Positions 32,337 through 41,680 are shown, counted from the stretch's first letter. The stretch: 60,572 nucleotides of DNA from Streptomyces tailanensis (GCF_008386495.1 NZ_VTHJ01000003.1:110501-171072); one strand, 5' to 3'. Numbers and translations: made by a program. The notes: generated by a model from the letters alone, not told the origin.

Positions 32337-35300
32337 CACGACGACCACCACGGCCGAGACCACCATGTCCGAGGCCACCAAGGGCGCCGAGCAGCGGTCC
32401 GGCTCCGGACGCCGGCTGCGACTGCCCGGGATGGGCAAGGGGGCGGGAGGCAACCAGCTGTTCCGCAACGCCTACGCCCTGATGCTCAACACCGGCATCT
32501 CGGCCGTCCTGGGGCTCGGCTTCTGGCTGGCCGCCGCCCGCTACTACACCGAGGACGCGGTCGGTCAGGGCTCCGCCGCGATCGCCGCGATGAAGCTCCT
32601 GGCGGGGCTCACCGCGCTGACGCTGACGGGTGCCCTGGCCCGGTTCATCCCTGTCGCCGGACGCGGCACGGGACGGCTGGTCTTCCGTACGTACGCGGGC
32701 AGTTCGGTGGTCGTGGCGCTGGCGGCGGGTGTGTTCCTGCTGACGCTGGGTCTGTGGGGGTCGTCGTACCGCTTCCTGCACGACCCGGTGAACGCCGTGT
32801 TCTTCGTTCTCGCGGTGGTCGCCTGGTCGGTGCTGACGCTTCAGGACGGGGTGCTCACCGGACTGCGCAGCGCGGTGTGGGTGCCGGTCGGCAACACCGT
32901 GTTCTCGGCGGTGAAGCTGGTGCTGCTGGTGCTGTTCGCCGCGGCGGTCCCGACCATGGGTGTGTTCGTGTCCTGGGTCGCGGCGATCGCGATGTCCGTG
33001 CTGCCCCTGGGCTGGATGGTGTTCCGGCGCCTGATCCCCAGGCATGTGAAGGCCACCGAGGACCACGCGAGTCCGCCGTCGCTGCGGGAGATCGGCCGCT
33101 TCCTCGCGGGCGACTACACCGGCTCGCTGTTCTCGCTGGCCGTGGTCTACCTGGTCCCGGTGATCGTCGCCGCCCAGGTCGCCTCCGCCGACAACGCCTA
33201 CTTCTACATCACCACCACCATCGGCGGCACGGTCAATCTGCTCGCCATCAACATGGGCGCCTCGCTGACCGTGGAGGGCGCCCACGACCCGGCACGCCTC
33301 GCCGCCAACACCCGGGCCGCGCTGAAGCGGATGGCGCGGATCATGCTGCCGGTGTGCGCGGTGCTGTTCTTCGGGGCGCCCTGGATCCTGGCCGTCTTCG
33401 GGCAGGGTTACGCGGACGCGGCCACCGTGCTGCTGCGCTGGTTCGCCGTGGGCGCCCTGCTGCGGGTCGTGATGGAGACGTACTTCGCGGTGCTGCGCGC
33501 CCAGAGCCGTACCGCCGGACTCGCCTGGCTGCAGGGCCTGTTGTGCGTCCTGGTGCTCGGCCTGACGCTGCTCCTGCTCCCCCGGATGGGACTGACCGGC
33601 GCGGGCATCGCCGAGGTCGCCAGTCTCGCGGTGATCGTGCTGATCGCCGCGCCCAGGCTGTACAGGATCGTACGGGGAGCGCCGCCCGCCGAGGTGCCGG
33701 CGGACGCGGCACCGGACGGCGACCTCGCCGACCTGGGCAAGGTGGCCGCCGCCGCGAAGAAGCAGAGCGGCGCCTGGTCCCGGCGGCTCGACTCCGACAC
33801 CCTCGCGCTCGGCCTCCACGTCGACTTCGACCACCTGGAGCGCCGCCCCGACGTACGCCCCGGCCCGGGCACCCCGCCCACCGGAACGGCGGGGGTCCGC
33901 AGGGACCACCGGCCGACCTGGGCCCTCGGGACACCACCGGCGGTGGGACTGCCCATGGAGAACCGGGAGCCCGGCTCGGAGGCCTCGCTGGGCCCGGCCG
34001 AAGTGCCGGAGGTGGATGCGCCGTTCGAGGAGGAAGAGAGGGGCGTACCGAACCGCGAGGAGGCCGTACCGGAGGCAACCGCCGTACGGCAGGAGTCGAC
34101 CGCCCGCGAGATCGTGAAGCCCAAGGCCGCCGTACGGGAGCCTGTGAAACCGTCCGTGGCGCCCTTGCGGGAACGGCTGCTGCACCCCACGATCACCGGC
34201 GTGGTCCTCGGCTGCCTCCTGCTCTCGGCACTGCTGCTCTACTGGGTGCCCGCGCTGGCGCTGAACGACAGCGACCTGGACCGGATGGACGGACTCGGCC
34301 TGATCTCCGTGCTGCCCGCACCGACCCTGGTCGGGGCCGCGCTGCTGGCCACGGTCTTCGCCTCCCTGCTGTGGCTGGGCCGCGAGCACAAGGGCCTGCT
34401 CCTCATCACCCTCCTGGCCACCGTCGTGTCCCTGCACGCGCTGCCGGCCGTGATCGAGACCGAGCCCCGCTTCGCGACCGCCTGGCAGCACCTCGGCTTC
34501 ATCGACTACATCGACCGCACCGGCTCGGCCGTACCCGACCTGGACGCCCGCTGGAGCTGGCCGGGCTTCTTCGCGGCGGCCACGTTCGTCGCGCAGGCCT
34601 GCGGCATCACCGGCTTCACGGAGATCATCCGCTGGTGGCCGACGGCCATGCAACTGCTCTACCTGGCGCCCATGTTCCTGCTCACCCGCCATATGCGGGC
34701 GGGCTGGCGCGCGAAGTGGACGGGCGTCTGGATCTTCGTACTGAGCGGCTGGGTGGGCCAGGACTACTTCTCCCCCCAGGGCTTCACGTACCTCCTCTAC
34801 CTGGCCTTCGTGGCGATCCTCCTGGTCTGGTTCCGTGCCCCGCGCATGCTGTGGGGCAAGGTGCGCCCCGGCGAGGCGGAGGTGGAACCGACCGACCGCC
34901 GCCAGCGGGCCGTCCTCCTGATGGTCCTCATCGCGCTCTACGCGGCCACGGTCCCAGCCCACCAGCTCACCCCGTTCGTGATGCTGGGCGTCCTCGCGGT
35001 CCTGGTCCTCGCCGGCCGCTCCGAACTGCGCGGACTGCCGATCCTGTTCGCCGTCATGGTCGCCGTCTGGGTGGGCTTCCTGGCCGAGCCGTACTGGTCC
35101 GGCCACTTCGACGAACTCTTCGGCGGCGTCGGCGGCGTCGGCGGAAACGTCACGTCCTCCGTCTCCGGCCGTATCGGCGAAGGCAGTTCGACCCACAAAC
35201 TCGTCCTCTACGCGCGCGTGGCCCTCGCCGGCACCGTGATGCTCCTGGCCTGCTACGGCTTCTGGCGCCGCCGCGAGAACAAGTACCGCGAACGCTCCCT

Positions 35301-36198
35301 CCTCGTCCTGGCCTTCATCCCGTTCCTGGGCTTCGGCATGCAGTCGTACGGCGGCGAAATGGCCCTGCGCGTCTTCATGTTCGCCCTCCCCGGCGCCGCC
35401 CTGCTCGCCGGTCTCGCCCTGTTCCCGCGCACCGGAGTCACCGCCGAGGAACGCGACAAGGACCGGGTGAGCCTCGCCCCGCTGGCCGCCCTCATGGCCG
35501 GCCTCGTCCTCATCGGCGGCTTCCTGATCGCCCGCTGGGGCAACGAGCCCTTCGAGCGCGTCCGCACGGGCGAGGTCGCCGCCATGGAGTACGTGTACGC
35601 CCACGACGACCCCACCCTGCGGCTGCTCTGGCTGAGCGACGACCCCGTGAACTCGGTGACGCCCGCGATGCCGTGGGGCGCCCGGGGCATGGAGAAGGTC
35701 GAGTACGTGCCGACGCTCGCACCGAGCGACCCGGTCCTGGTATCGGGCCTGGTCAAGTCGCTCAAGGACGCCGGCCCCAACTCCTATCTGATGGTCAACC
35801 GCAGCCAGGTCGTCTCCCTCCAGCTGGACTCCGGCTACTCCAGGAACTGGGAGTCCCGGCTCATCCAGAACCTCGACAAACGGGGGGAACTGAAGCGGGC
35901 CTTCGCCAACGAGGATGTCACCATCTTCGAGCTGCGCGACCAGACCGGTACGGCCCCCAAGGCCGACCCCGGCCCGATCGGCCCCCAGGTGACCTGGACC
36001 CCGTGGTCGGTGGTGGGCGGCATGGCGGCCATCGCCCTGATCGTCCTGCTGACGGCACGCGAGGTCGTACGGGTGGCGGTACGCCCGAGCGTCCGCCAGC
36101 TGAGGTGGCTGCAGAGCACCTTCTGGTTCAGCTTGCCGCTGCTGGCGCTGTTGCTGGCGTCACTCGTACAGCGCTTCTTGACGATGGGCTCGGCGTAG
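32329..36198 (+). CDS. Fusion of Wzx-like flippase and polytopic glycosyltransferase/polymerase-like domain
   Basis: A 1289-residue membrane protein. Residues about 40-450 form a 12-14 helix MOP-superfamily oligosaccharide flippase (FRNAYALMLNTGISAVLGLG, GFWLAAARYY). Residues about 455-605 are a charged, Pro-rich cytoplasmic linker. Residues about 610-1285 contain a second set of 12 or more helices with large loops, resembling GT-C or O-antigen polymerase-like proteins (QDYFSPQGFTYLLYLAFVA and an exported segment ending in a soluble Rossmann-like part). It starts with GTG at 32329, overlapping the deacetylase gene. The fusion suggests that flipping and extracellular polymerisation are physically coupled. 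No frameshift is seen, and the stop is four bases from the convergent GH39 stop. Confidence 0.82.
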   Translation: MSDTTTTTAETTMSEATKGAEQRSGSGRRLRLPGMGKGAGGNQLFRNAYALMLNTGISAVLGLGFWLAAARYYTEDAVGQGSAAIAAMKLLAGLTALTLTGALARFIPVAGRGTGRLVFRTYAGSSVVVALAAGVFLLTLGLWGSSYRFLHDPVNAVFFVLAVVAWSVLTLQDGVLTGLRSAVWVPVGNTVFSAVKLVLLVLFAAAVPTMGVFVSWVAAIAMSVLPLGWMVFRRLIPRHVKATEDHASPPSLREIGRFLAGDYTGSLFSLAVVYLVPVIVAAQVASADNAYFYITTTIGGTVNLLAINMGASLTVEGAHDPARLAANTRAALKRMARIMLPVCAVLFFGAPWILAVFGQGYADAATVLLRWFAVGALLRVVMETYFAVLRAQSRTAGLAWLQGLLCVLVLGLTLLLLPRMGLTGAGIAEVASLAVIVLIAAPRLYRIVRGAPPAEVPADAAPDGDLADLGKVAAAAKKQSGAWSRRLDSDTLALGLHVDFDHLERRPDVRPGPGTPPTGTAGVRRDHRPTWALGTPPAVGLPMENREPGSEASLGPAEVPEVDAPFEEEERGVPNREEAVPEATAVRQESTAREIVKPKAAVREPVKPSVAPLRERLLHPTITGVVLGCLLLSALLLYWVPALALNDSDLDRMDGLGLISVLPAPTLVGAALLATVFASLLWLGREHKGLLLITLLATVVSLHALPAVIETEPRFATAWQHLGFIDYIDRTGSAVPDLDARWSWPGFFAAATFVAQACGITGFTEIIRWWPTAMQLLYLAPMFLLTRHMRAGWRAKWTGVWIFVLSGWVGQDYFSPQGFTYLLYLAFVAILLVWFRAPRMLWGKVRPGEAEVEPTDRRQRAVLLMVLIALYAATVPAHQLTPFVMLGVLAVLVLAGRSELRGLPILFAVMVAVWVGFLAEPYWSGHFDELFGGVGGVGGNVTSSVSGRIGEGSSTHKLVLYARVALAGTVMLLACYGFWRRRENKYRERSLLVLAFIPFLGFGMQSYGGEMALRVFMFALPGAALLAGLALFPRTGVTAEERDKDRVSLAPLAALMAGLVLIGGFLIARWGNEPFERVRTGEVAAMEYVYAHDDPTLRLLWLSDDPVNSVTPAMPWGARGMEKVEYVPTLAPSDPVLVSGLVKSLKDAGPNSYLMVNRSQVVSLQLDSGYSRNWESRLIQNLDKRGELKRAFANEDVTIFELRDQTGTAPKADPGPIGPQVTWTPWSVVGGMAAIALIVLLTAREVVRVAVRPSVRQLRWLQSTFWFSLPLLALLLASLVQRFLTMGSA

Positions 36199-36202
36199 TG
36201 GC

Positions 36203-37621
36203 TCAGCGCTTGAGCCACTTCACCTCGTACGCGCCCATGTCGAACTTCTGGCCGTCGATGTTCGCGCTGATCGTGCGGTCGAGGGTGTTGACCACGAGCA
36301 CGGTCTTGTCGTCGGCCAGCACTCGCACGTTGGGCTTGTCGTCGTCGGCGACGGACACCGTCTCGTACGTCGTCCCCGGTGGGAACTCCTCGCTGAACCG
36401 GGACAGCAGATCGAACATGGGCAGCGACTCGCCACCGTCGCTCTTGTCGGTCGGAGTCCACAGGCACCCGGGGCAGTCGCCGCTCTTCTCCTCCGGGTTC
36501 CAGTAGAAGCCGGAAGTCGCCCCGCCCTTCGCCATACCGATCAACCCGGACGCCTGCACGGCGACACGACGGGTCTCGGACCAGCCATGACGGTTGTCGT
36601 CACCGTCGGCGGGCTCGACGTAGTACTCGGCCCACCACAGCGGCAGATCGCCGGAACGCTCCCGCACCCACTCGCTCACGGCCGTGAACTTCTCCGTCGC
36701 CGCGAACTCGTCCGGCAGCAGATCGTCGTCCTTGGTGTAACTGGAGCCGTCGACCACGACGAAGTCGGCGCCGGTCTTGTTCTTGTTCCAGTAGTCGAAC
36801 GCGTCGAGGACCCGCTGGTCCATCGCACCCCACGCGCCCTTCAGGGACGTGGACGCATCCTGCTTCTGGCGCGGGTCGACGCTGTCCATGACGAGATACG
36901 GCCCGCCGACCATGATGTCCTCGTCGACCTTCTTCAGCGCCTTGTGGACGAGGTTGTACAGCTCGGTGTAACCCTCGTAGTCCCAGCGGCCCTCGCTGTC
37001 GTTCCAGAAGCCCTTGAACTCGTTCCAGACGATGAAGTGCCGTACGTCGGGGTACCGCTTGGCGACGGTCGCGGCGAGGGCGGCGTAGTCCTCGAAGTGC
37101 TCGGGCTCGGGGGCGGTCTCCAGCGCGGCCTGGCTCCAGTCGGTACTGTCGGCCCCGGACTCGCCGCCCTTCATCCAGTCGGGGGCGCAGCACAGGGTGA
37201 CGACAGGTGTGCCGCCGGTGGCGCGGACGAAGTCGATGCGCCGGTCCATCTCCTCGAAGTCGTAACGCCCCTTGACGGGTTCGGGATTGCCGGCGCCCCA
37301 GCCCATGATGTGCTGGATCTGCGGCAGGGGCTGATCGGCGAGGCGTTCCTCGACCCGCTTCACCGCCGCCCCGCTGCCCACGTCGGCGCTGTACTGGGTG
37401 TGTGTGAAGCCCCAGCCCACGTCGGGCCCGATGTCGCCGGAGGGGACGGCGGGCGTGCCGTGCACCTTGTCGCCGTCGCGGGAGGTGCCGGCGGTGCTTC
37501 CGCCGCCCCCGGGAAGCGTGTTGACCAGGGTCACGACGAGGGCCACGGCGGCCGCCCCCACGCCGAGGAGCGCGGTGAGTCGCCACCGCCGCTCCCCCGA
37601 ATTCCACCCATGACGTGCCAT
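36203..37621 (-). CDS. GH39-like glycoside hydrolase, membrane-anchored
   Basis: A 472-residue exported glycosidase with one N-terminal membrane helix (about 18-36) and a TIM-barrel of the GH39/clan A type. The acid/base Glu is in HFIVWNEFKGFW and the nucleophile Glu in LPLWWAEYYVEP. GH39 includes PslG, the endoglycosidase required with Psl polysaccharide synthesis. This gene converges on the flippase fusion with a four-base gap, so it likely trims or releases the same polymer. The ATG at 37621 is chosen because 22 upstream codons lack a ribosome site. A secreted beta-xylosidase acting on plant material is the alternative. Confidence 0.8.
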   Translation of the reverse strand: MARHGWNSGERRWRLTALLGVGAAAVALVVTLVNTLPGGGGSTAGTSRDGDKVHGTPAVPSGDIGPDVGWGFTHTQYSADVGSGAAVKRVEERLADQPLPQIQHIMGWGAGNPEPVKGRYDFEEMDRRIDFVRATGGTPVVTLCCAPDWMKGGESGADSTDWSQAALETAPEPEHFEDYAALAATVAKRYPDVRHFIVWNEFKGFWNDSEGRWDYEGYTELYNLVHKALKKVDEDIMVGGPYLVMDSVDPRQKQDASTSLKGAWGAMDQRVLDAFDYWNKNKTGADFVVVDGSSYTKDDDLLPDEFAATEKFTAVSEWVRERSGDLPLWWAEYYVEPADGDDNRHGWSETRRVAVQASGLIGMAKGGATSGFYWNPEEKSGDCPGCLWTPTDKSDGGESLPMFDLLSRFSEEFPPGTTYETVSVADDDKPNVRVLADDKTVLVVNTLDRTISANIDGQKFDMGAYEVKWLKR

Positions 37622-37765
37622 CAAGGGCAACAGTAACGGCGCGAGGTGGCGGTGGGGGAGCTTCCGCGGTGAACTCCTGAGCCACATCGCCGGGCCCCGA
37701 CGACAGGATTCGGCGCGCTACGGAAAGCGGATGCACGGGCGCCCTCGGTGACGGATCATGTCGGC

Positions 37766-38860
37766 ATGTCTGCGAACCCACACGACGCACTGCCGATCCG
37801 GCTCAACGTCGACGACAGCGACTCCCCGTCCGATGTCGTCGACGCGCTGTTCCTCGGCCGTTTCGCGACGGGCGAGCAGCCGTACGCGCACGCGGCGAAC
37901 ATCGACCGCGTACGGAAGGGCGCCACCCTGCTGCCGCCGGACGCGCGGGTCCTGCGCTCCGCGCGCGACGACGACCGCAGCGCGACCCTCGCCGAGGGCG
38001 ACGGTTGGACCGTGCTGATCTCCCGCTGGAACCGCGGCGCCGACATCACCGTGACGGCGACCAGTGCCGAGCTCGCGGAGAAGGTGCTCGGCCAGGCCAC
38101 GGACGGCGCGGCCGACGAGCCCGAGCCGCAGCCGGAGAACGTGACGATGGGCTTCTGGTACGTGTCGCCGCGCCGGGGCCCGCACCGTACGACCCGGCAG
38201 ATCTCGGCGGGCACCTGGGAAGAGGTACGGCCGAACTACACGGCCCCGGTGGCGGACGCGATGGACCGGCTGATGAAGACGACCCCCGAGGACATCGCGG
38301 GCCGTCTCCTGCTTCTGCACGGCCCGCCCGGCACCGGCAAGACCTCGGCCCTGCGCACACTGGCCCGCTCCTGGCGGGACTGGTGCCAGGTGGACTGCGT
38401 CCTGGATCCGGAGAGGTTGTTCAGTGATGTCGGCTATCTGATGGACATCGCGATCGGCGAGGAGGACGCGGCGGGCAAGGGCCGCTGGCGGCTGCTCCTC
38501 CTGGAGGACTGCGACGAACTGATCCGCGGCGAGGCCAAGCACACGGCCGGCCAGGCGTTGTCGCGGTTGCTGAACCTGACCGACGGCCTCCTCGGCCAGG
38601 GTCGCAACGTCCTGGTCGGCGTCACGACCAACGAGGACCTGGAGCGCCTCCATCCGGCGGTCGTCCGCCCCGGCCGCTGCCTGGCCCGTATCGAGGTGGG
38701 CCCGCTCACCCGCGAGGAGGCGGTGAGCTGGCTCGGTACGGACGAGGGCGTCGGCCGCGACGGGGCGACCCTGGCGGAGCTGTACGCGCTGCGCCGGGGG
38801 ACGTCTCCGACGTCGGTGCCGGAGCCGCGGGGTGGGGTGGACGCGGGGCTGTACCTGTAG
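37766..38860 (+). CDS. AAA-family ATPase with DUF5925 N-terminal domain
   Basis: A 364-residue cytosolic ATPase. The N-terminal 170 residues match the DUF5925 pattern (LNVDDSDSPSDVVDALFLGRF, then MGFWYVSPRRGPH). The AAA module has Walker A GPPGTGKTS, Walker B LLLLEDCDEL, a sensor Asn in VTTNEDL and an arginine finger in RPGRC. No substrate is known for this family. ATG 37766 is taken as the start; a GTG six codons upstream is possible, and neither has a clear ribosome site. The gene is divergent from GH39, with about 145 bases between, and its function is probably unrelated to the polysaccharide. Confidence 0.8.
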   Translation: MSANPHDALPIRLNVDDSDSPSDVVDALFLGRFATGEQPYAHAANIDRVRKGATLLPPDARVLRSARDDDRSATLAEGDGWTVLISRWNRGADITVTATSAELAEKVLGQATDGAADEPEPQPENVTMGFWYVSPRRGPHRTTRQISAGTWEEVRPNYTAPVADAMDRLMKTTPEDIAGRLLLLHGPPGTGKTSALRTLARSWRDWCQVDCVLDPERLFSDVGYLMDIAIGEEDAAGKGRWRLLLLEDCDELIRGEAKHTAGQALSRLLNLTDGLLGQGRNVLVGVTTNEDLERLHPAVVRPGRCLARIEVGPLTREEAVSWLGTDEGVGRDGATLAELYALRRGTSPTSVPEPRGGVDAGLYL

Positions 38861-38905
38861 TGCTTCCATGGGCAGCACTTCCATGAGCGGTGCTTTCATA
38901 GAGGT
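38861..38905 (+). repeat. Three imperfect 15-bp tandem units before the DUF72 gene
   Basis: The whole 45-base gap consists of TGCTTCCATGGGCAG, CACTTCCATGAGCGG and TGCTTTCATAGAGGT. The third unit has mutated to carry AGAGG, which touches the ATG at 38906. Confidence 0.8.
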
Positions 38906-39676
38906 ATGACCCTGTTCGTCGGCACGTCGGGGTGGCAGTACAAGGACTGGCGGGGCGCCCTCTACCCGGAGGACTGTCCCACCCGGCTGTGGCTGGAGGA
39001 GTACGCCGAGCATTTCGCCACGGTGGAGAACAACAACGCGTTCTACCGGCTGCCGTCACGCGAGACGTTCGATGCCTGGCGGGAGCGCACCCCGCCGGGT
39101 TTCGTGGTCGCGGTGAAGGCGAGCCGCTTCCTGACCCACATCAAGCGGTTGCGGGACCCCGAGGAGCCGGTGGACCGCCTGATGAGCCATGCCGCGGGCC
39201 TGGGCGACCGCCTGGGCCCGATCCTCCTCCAACTCCCACCCAACCTCCACGCCGACCCCGGCCTCCTGGACGCCTGCCTGGCCTGCTTCCCTCGCGGCAC
39301 CCGGGTCGCCGTGGAGCCCCGCCACGACTCCTGGTGGACGGACGAGACACGCGAGGTCCTGGAGTCCCGCGGCGCGGCCCTCTGCTGGGCCGACGTCGAG
39401 TCCCGCCCCGCCACCCCTCTCTGGCGCACCGCCGACTGGGGCTACCTCCGCTTCCACGTCGGCCGCGCCCGCCCCTGGCCCCACTACGGCCGCCAGTCCC
39501 TCACCACCTGGACCCACCGCATCACCGACACCTGGCCCTCCGACCACGACGTCTACGCCTACTTCAACAACGACCCGCACGCGGCGGCGGTGGAGGACGC
39601 GATGACGTTCGCCCGGGCGGCGAGGAGGGCGGGCCTGAAGGTGACACGAACACCGAAGAAGCTGGCACGGGCGTAG
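38906..39676 (+). CDS. DUF72 family protein
   Basis: A 256-residue TIM-barrel protein of the DUF72 (YecE) family: FVGTSGWQYKDWRG at the start, FATVENNNAFYRLP, VAVKASRFLTHIKRL, and YLRFHVGRARPW near the end. The molecular role of DUF72 is unknown. The start is well supported by the family N-terminus although its AGAGG is only one base from the ATG, so translation may be weak or leaderless. It converges on a GntR gene across a repeat-filled 150-base gap. Confidence 0.93.
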   Translation: MTLFVGTSGWQYKDWRGALYPEDCPTRLWLEEYAEHFATVENNNAFYRLPSRETFDAWRERTPPGFVVAVKASRFLTHIKRLRDPEEPVDRLMSHAAGLGDRLGPILLQLPPNLHADPGLLDACLACFPRGTRVAVEPRHDSWWTDETREVLESRGAALCWADVESRPATPLWRTADWGYLRFHVGRARPWPHYGRQSLTTWTHRITDTWPSDHDVYAYFNNDPHAAAVEDAMTFARAARRAGLKVTRTPKKLARA

Positions 39677-39689
39677 CCGCGGAAATCCG

Positions 39690-39812
39690 GGAAAATTCAG
39701 CCCCTCCGGCGTTTGAGGAGCGCGGTCTGGGGCGGAGCCCCAGATGGGGGTCCCCCCGCTCGAGCGGAGCCGAGAGTGGGGGAGGTACGGGTAGGGGCGG
39801 CGGGGGCGAAAG
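39690..39812. repeat. Composite dispersed repeat between convergent genes
   Basis: The region contains CAGCCCCTCCGGCGTTTGAGG, the hairpin CTGGGG-CGGA-GCCCCAG (39728-39743), a family C copy (39743-39784) and a family A copy (39787-39811). It separates the convergent DUF72 and GntR genes and could act as a two-way terminator. The family is known to me as a frequent Streptomyces intergenic element. Confidence 0.75.
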
Positions 39813-39826
39813 ACATCCCGCGCTCC

Positions 39827-40195
39827 CTACTCCCCGTACGCCGCCCGCAGGGCATCCCGGGCCGCGGCCAACGCCTCCGCCTCGCTCAGCCCGAGACGCC
39901 GCACCCGCTCCGCGTACACCGCCGCCGCGGCCGCGGCCTCCCGCTCCGCGGCCGACCCGGCGGCAGCCACAAACGTCCCGTTGCGCCCCCGCGTCTCGAT
40001 CACCCCATCCGTCTCCAGCGCCCGATACGCCTTGGCGACGGTATTGGCGGCGAGCCCGAGCTCCTCGGCGAGCCCCCGCACGGTCGGCAGCCGATACCCC
40101 ACGGGCAGCGCCCCGGAGCGGGCCTGTTCCGAGATCTGGGCCCGCACCTGCTCGTACGGCGCGGCCCCCTCCACGATGCGAATCTTCAAGGTCAC
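39827..40195 (-). CDS. GntR family regulator, YtrA subgroup
   Basis: A short 122-residue GntR regulator: the winged helix at residues 10-75 (LPTVRGLAEELGLAANTVAKAYRALE, GRNGTFVAA) and a short helical C-terminal dimerisation tail, typical of the YtrA group that controls ABC transporters. The start is GTG at 40195. No ABC transporter is adjacent; the divergent GNAT gene, 71 bases away, is the only local candidate target. Confidence 0.88.
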   Translation of the reverse strand: MTLKIRIVEGAAPYEQVRAQISEQARSGALPVGYRLPTVRGLAEELGLAANTVAKAYRALETDGVIETRGRNGTFVAAAGSAAEREAAAAAAVYAERVRRLGLSEAEALAAARDALRAAYGE

Positions 40196-40266
40196 GCGGC
40201 GATTGTCCCGTACCCACCGGAAAATCGGAGGCAGCGGGCCGCACCCCACGCGTACCGTGGGCACAC

Positions 40267-41196
40267 ATGACACCGATCGTGCGCGCCCTCCGCACCGCCG
40301 ACCGCGCGGACGCCGAGGCCTTCGCCGACGTACGAAGGGGGGCCCTGCCCTTCATGGTCAGCACCGCCGAGTCCCTCCTCCACGACGCCACCAGCGCACC
40401 CGCCGAGGCCCACTACCAGCAGTTGGTGGCCGAGGCGGACGGCGAGGTGATCGGCACGGTACAGCTGGGCATCGCCCACGACAGCCACGCACCGGGCCAG
40501 GGGTACCTCAACGTGTATGTGCACCCGGAGCACGTGCGCCGGGGCGCGGGCGGGCTGCTCGTGCGCGCCGCCGAGGAGCGGCTGGCCGCGGTGGGGGCGA
40601 CCCGGCTGCTCTCCTGGGTGCTGGACACCCCGGACAACCGCGCGTTCGCCGAGCGGCGCGGCTACACGAGCAGCCGCTCGGCCCACTTCCTCCGCCTGGA
40701 CCTGGCGAAGGGCACCCTCCCCTCGGTCCAGTCCCCACCCCCGGACGTCGAACTGCACACGGCCGCCGACTTCGCCGACGACCCGCGCCCCCTGTTCGAC
40801 CTGGACGCGGAGACGGTGGCGGACGAACCGAGCGATCTCGACGCGGAGTTCGACGACTACGAGCAGTGGGTCGCCCAGACCTACCGCCACCCGCTCCTCG
40901 ACCACGATCTGAGCACGGTGGTCTTGGTGGACGGCACCCCGGCCGCGTTCACCGCGGTCCGCACGGACGGCCGGAACCGCTACTTCACCGGCATGACGGG
41001 CACCGCCCGCGCCTTCCGCGGCCGGGGCCTCGCCAAGCTCGCCAAGAACGACTCCCTGCACCGCGCCCGCGCCGCCGGCTACACGGAGGCGTTCACGGGC
41101 AACGACGCCGGCAACGGCCCTATGATCGCGATCAACAAGTGGTTCGGCTACGAGGTGTGTGCGACGGAGGTGCGCCATGTCCGCGAACTCGGCTGA
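40267..41196 (+). CDS. Tandem-domain GNAT N-acetyltransferase
   Basis: A 309-residue protein with two GNAT folds, a layout like mycothiol synthase MshD. The N-terminal domain (residues 1-150) has HVRRGAGGLLVRAAEERL at the acetyl-CoA loop. The C-terminal domain (about 160-309) has RAFRGRGLAKLAKNDSLHRA with the R-G-x-G/A loop and TGNDAGNGPMIAINKWFGYE. It is annotated here only as an acetyltransferase because the substrate residues cannot be judged. Its end overlaps the start of the DUF402 gene by 20 bases. Confidence 0.88.
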   Translation: MTPIVRALRTADRADAEAFADVRRGALPFMVSTAESLLHDATSAPAEAHYQQLVAEADGEVIGTVQLGIAHDSHAPGQGYLNVYVHPEHVRRGAGGLLVRAAEERLAAVGATRLLSWVLDTPDNRAFAERRGYTSSRSAHFLRLDLAKGTLPSVQSPPPDVELHTAADFADDPRPLFDLDAETVADEPSDLDAEFDDYEQWVAQTYRHPLLDHDLSTVVLVDGTPAAFTAVRTDGRNRYFTGMTGTARAFRGRGLAKLAKNDSLHRARAAGYTEAFTGNDAGNGPMIAINKWFGYEVCATEVRHVRELG

Positions 41197-41680
41197 GCCG
41201 ACGGACGAGTTGGACGTCGTCCTGCTCAAGGCGGGCCGTACGAAGATCCGTTACCCCGCGCGACTGCTCGGCGACGACGGCACCCGGGTCACCGTGCGCG
41301 CCGACTGGGCGAGCGACGGCGTACGGGACTTCGGCTTCGTACGGTTCGAGCCGGGCGATGTCTTCACCGAGTACTACTGGCGCGACCGGTGGTACGCCGT
41401 GAAGGAGGTGCGCGACGGACAGGGCCGGCTGAAGGGCTGGTACTGCGACATCACACGCCCCGCCACACTGTCCGGCGGTGAGCTCGTCGTCGAGGACCTC
41501 GACCTGGACCTGTGGCGCTCCGCGGACGGCACGGCCGTACTGCGGCTGGACGAGGACGAGTTCGAGGAGAGCGGGCTCAGGGAGAGAGACCCGGAGGCCG
41601 CGGCAGCCGCCGTCGCCGCCCTCGACGAGCTGGAGGTGTTGGCCACCGTCGACGGCGGCCTGGAGTCGTTGCTCACGTAG
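41177..41680 (+). CDS. DUF402 domain protein
   Basis: A 167-residue protein of the DUF402/FomD-like family: WYCDITRPATLSGGELVVED and DLDLDLWRSADG are the conserved acidic metal-binding segments. Members studied elsewhere include nucleoside diphosphate phosphatases and FomD, but the substrate here cannot be inferred. GGAGGTGCGCC precedes the ATG at 41177, inside the end of the GNAT gene, so the two are translationally coupled. Confidence 0.85.
   Translation: MSANSAEPTDELDVVLLKAGRTKIRYPARLLGDDGTRVTVRADWASDGVRDFGFVRFEPGDVFTEYYWRDRWYAVKEVRDGQGRLKGWYCDITRPATLSGGELVVEDLDLDLWRSADGTAVLRLDEDEFEESGLRERDPEAAAAAVAALDELEVLATVDGGLESLLT

Noticed and set aside
32179..35604. A 1141-codon open frame on the minus strand opposite the flippase fusion
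   Set aside because: The predicted protein is low-complexity, rich in Arg/Gly/His/Glu, with no family resemblance. It is the usual antisense artefact of GC-rich codon bias, as are similar long frames opposite many genes here.
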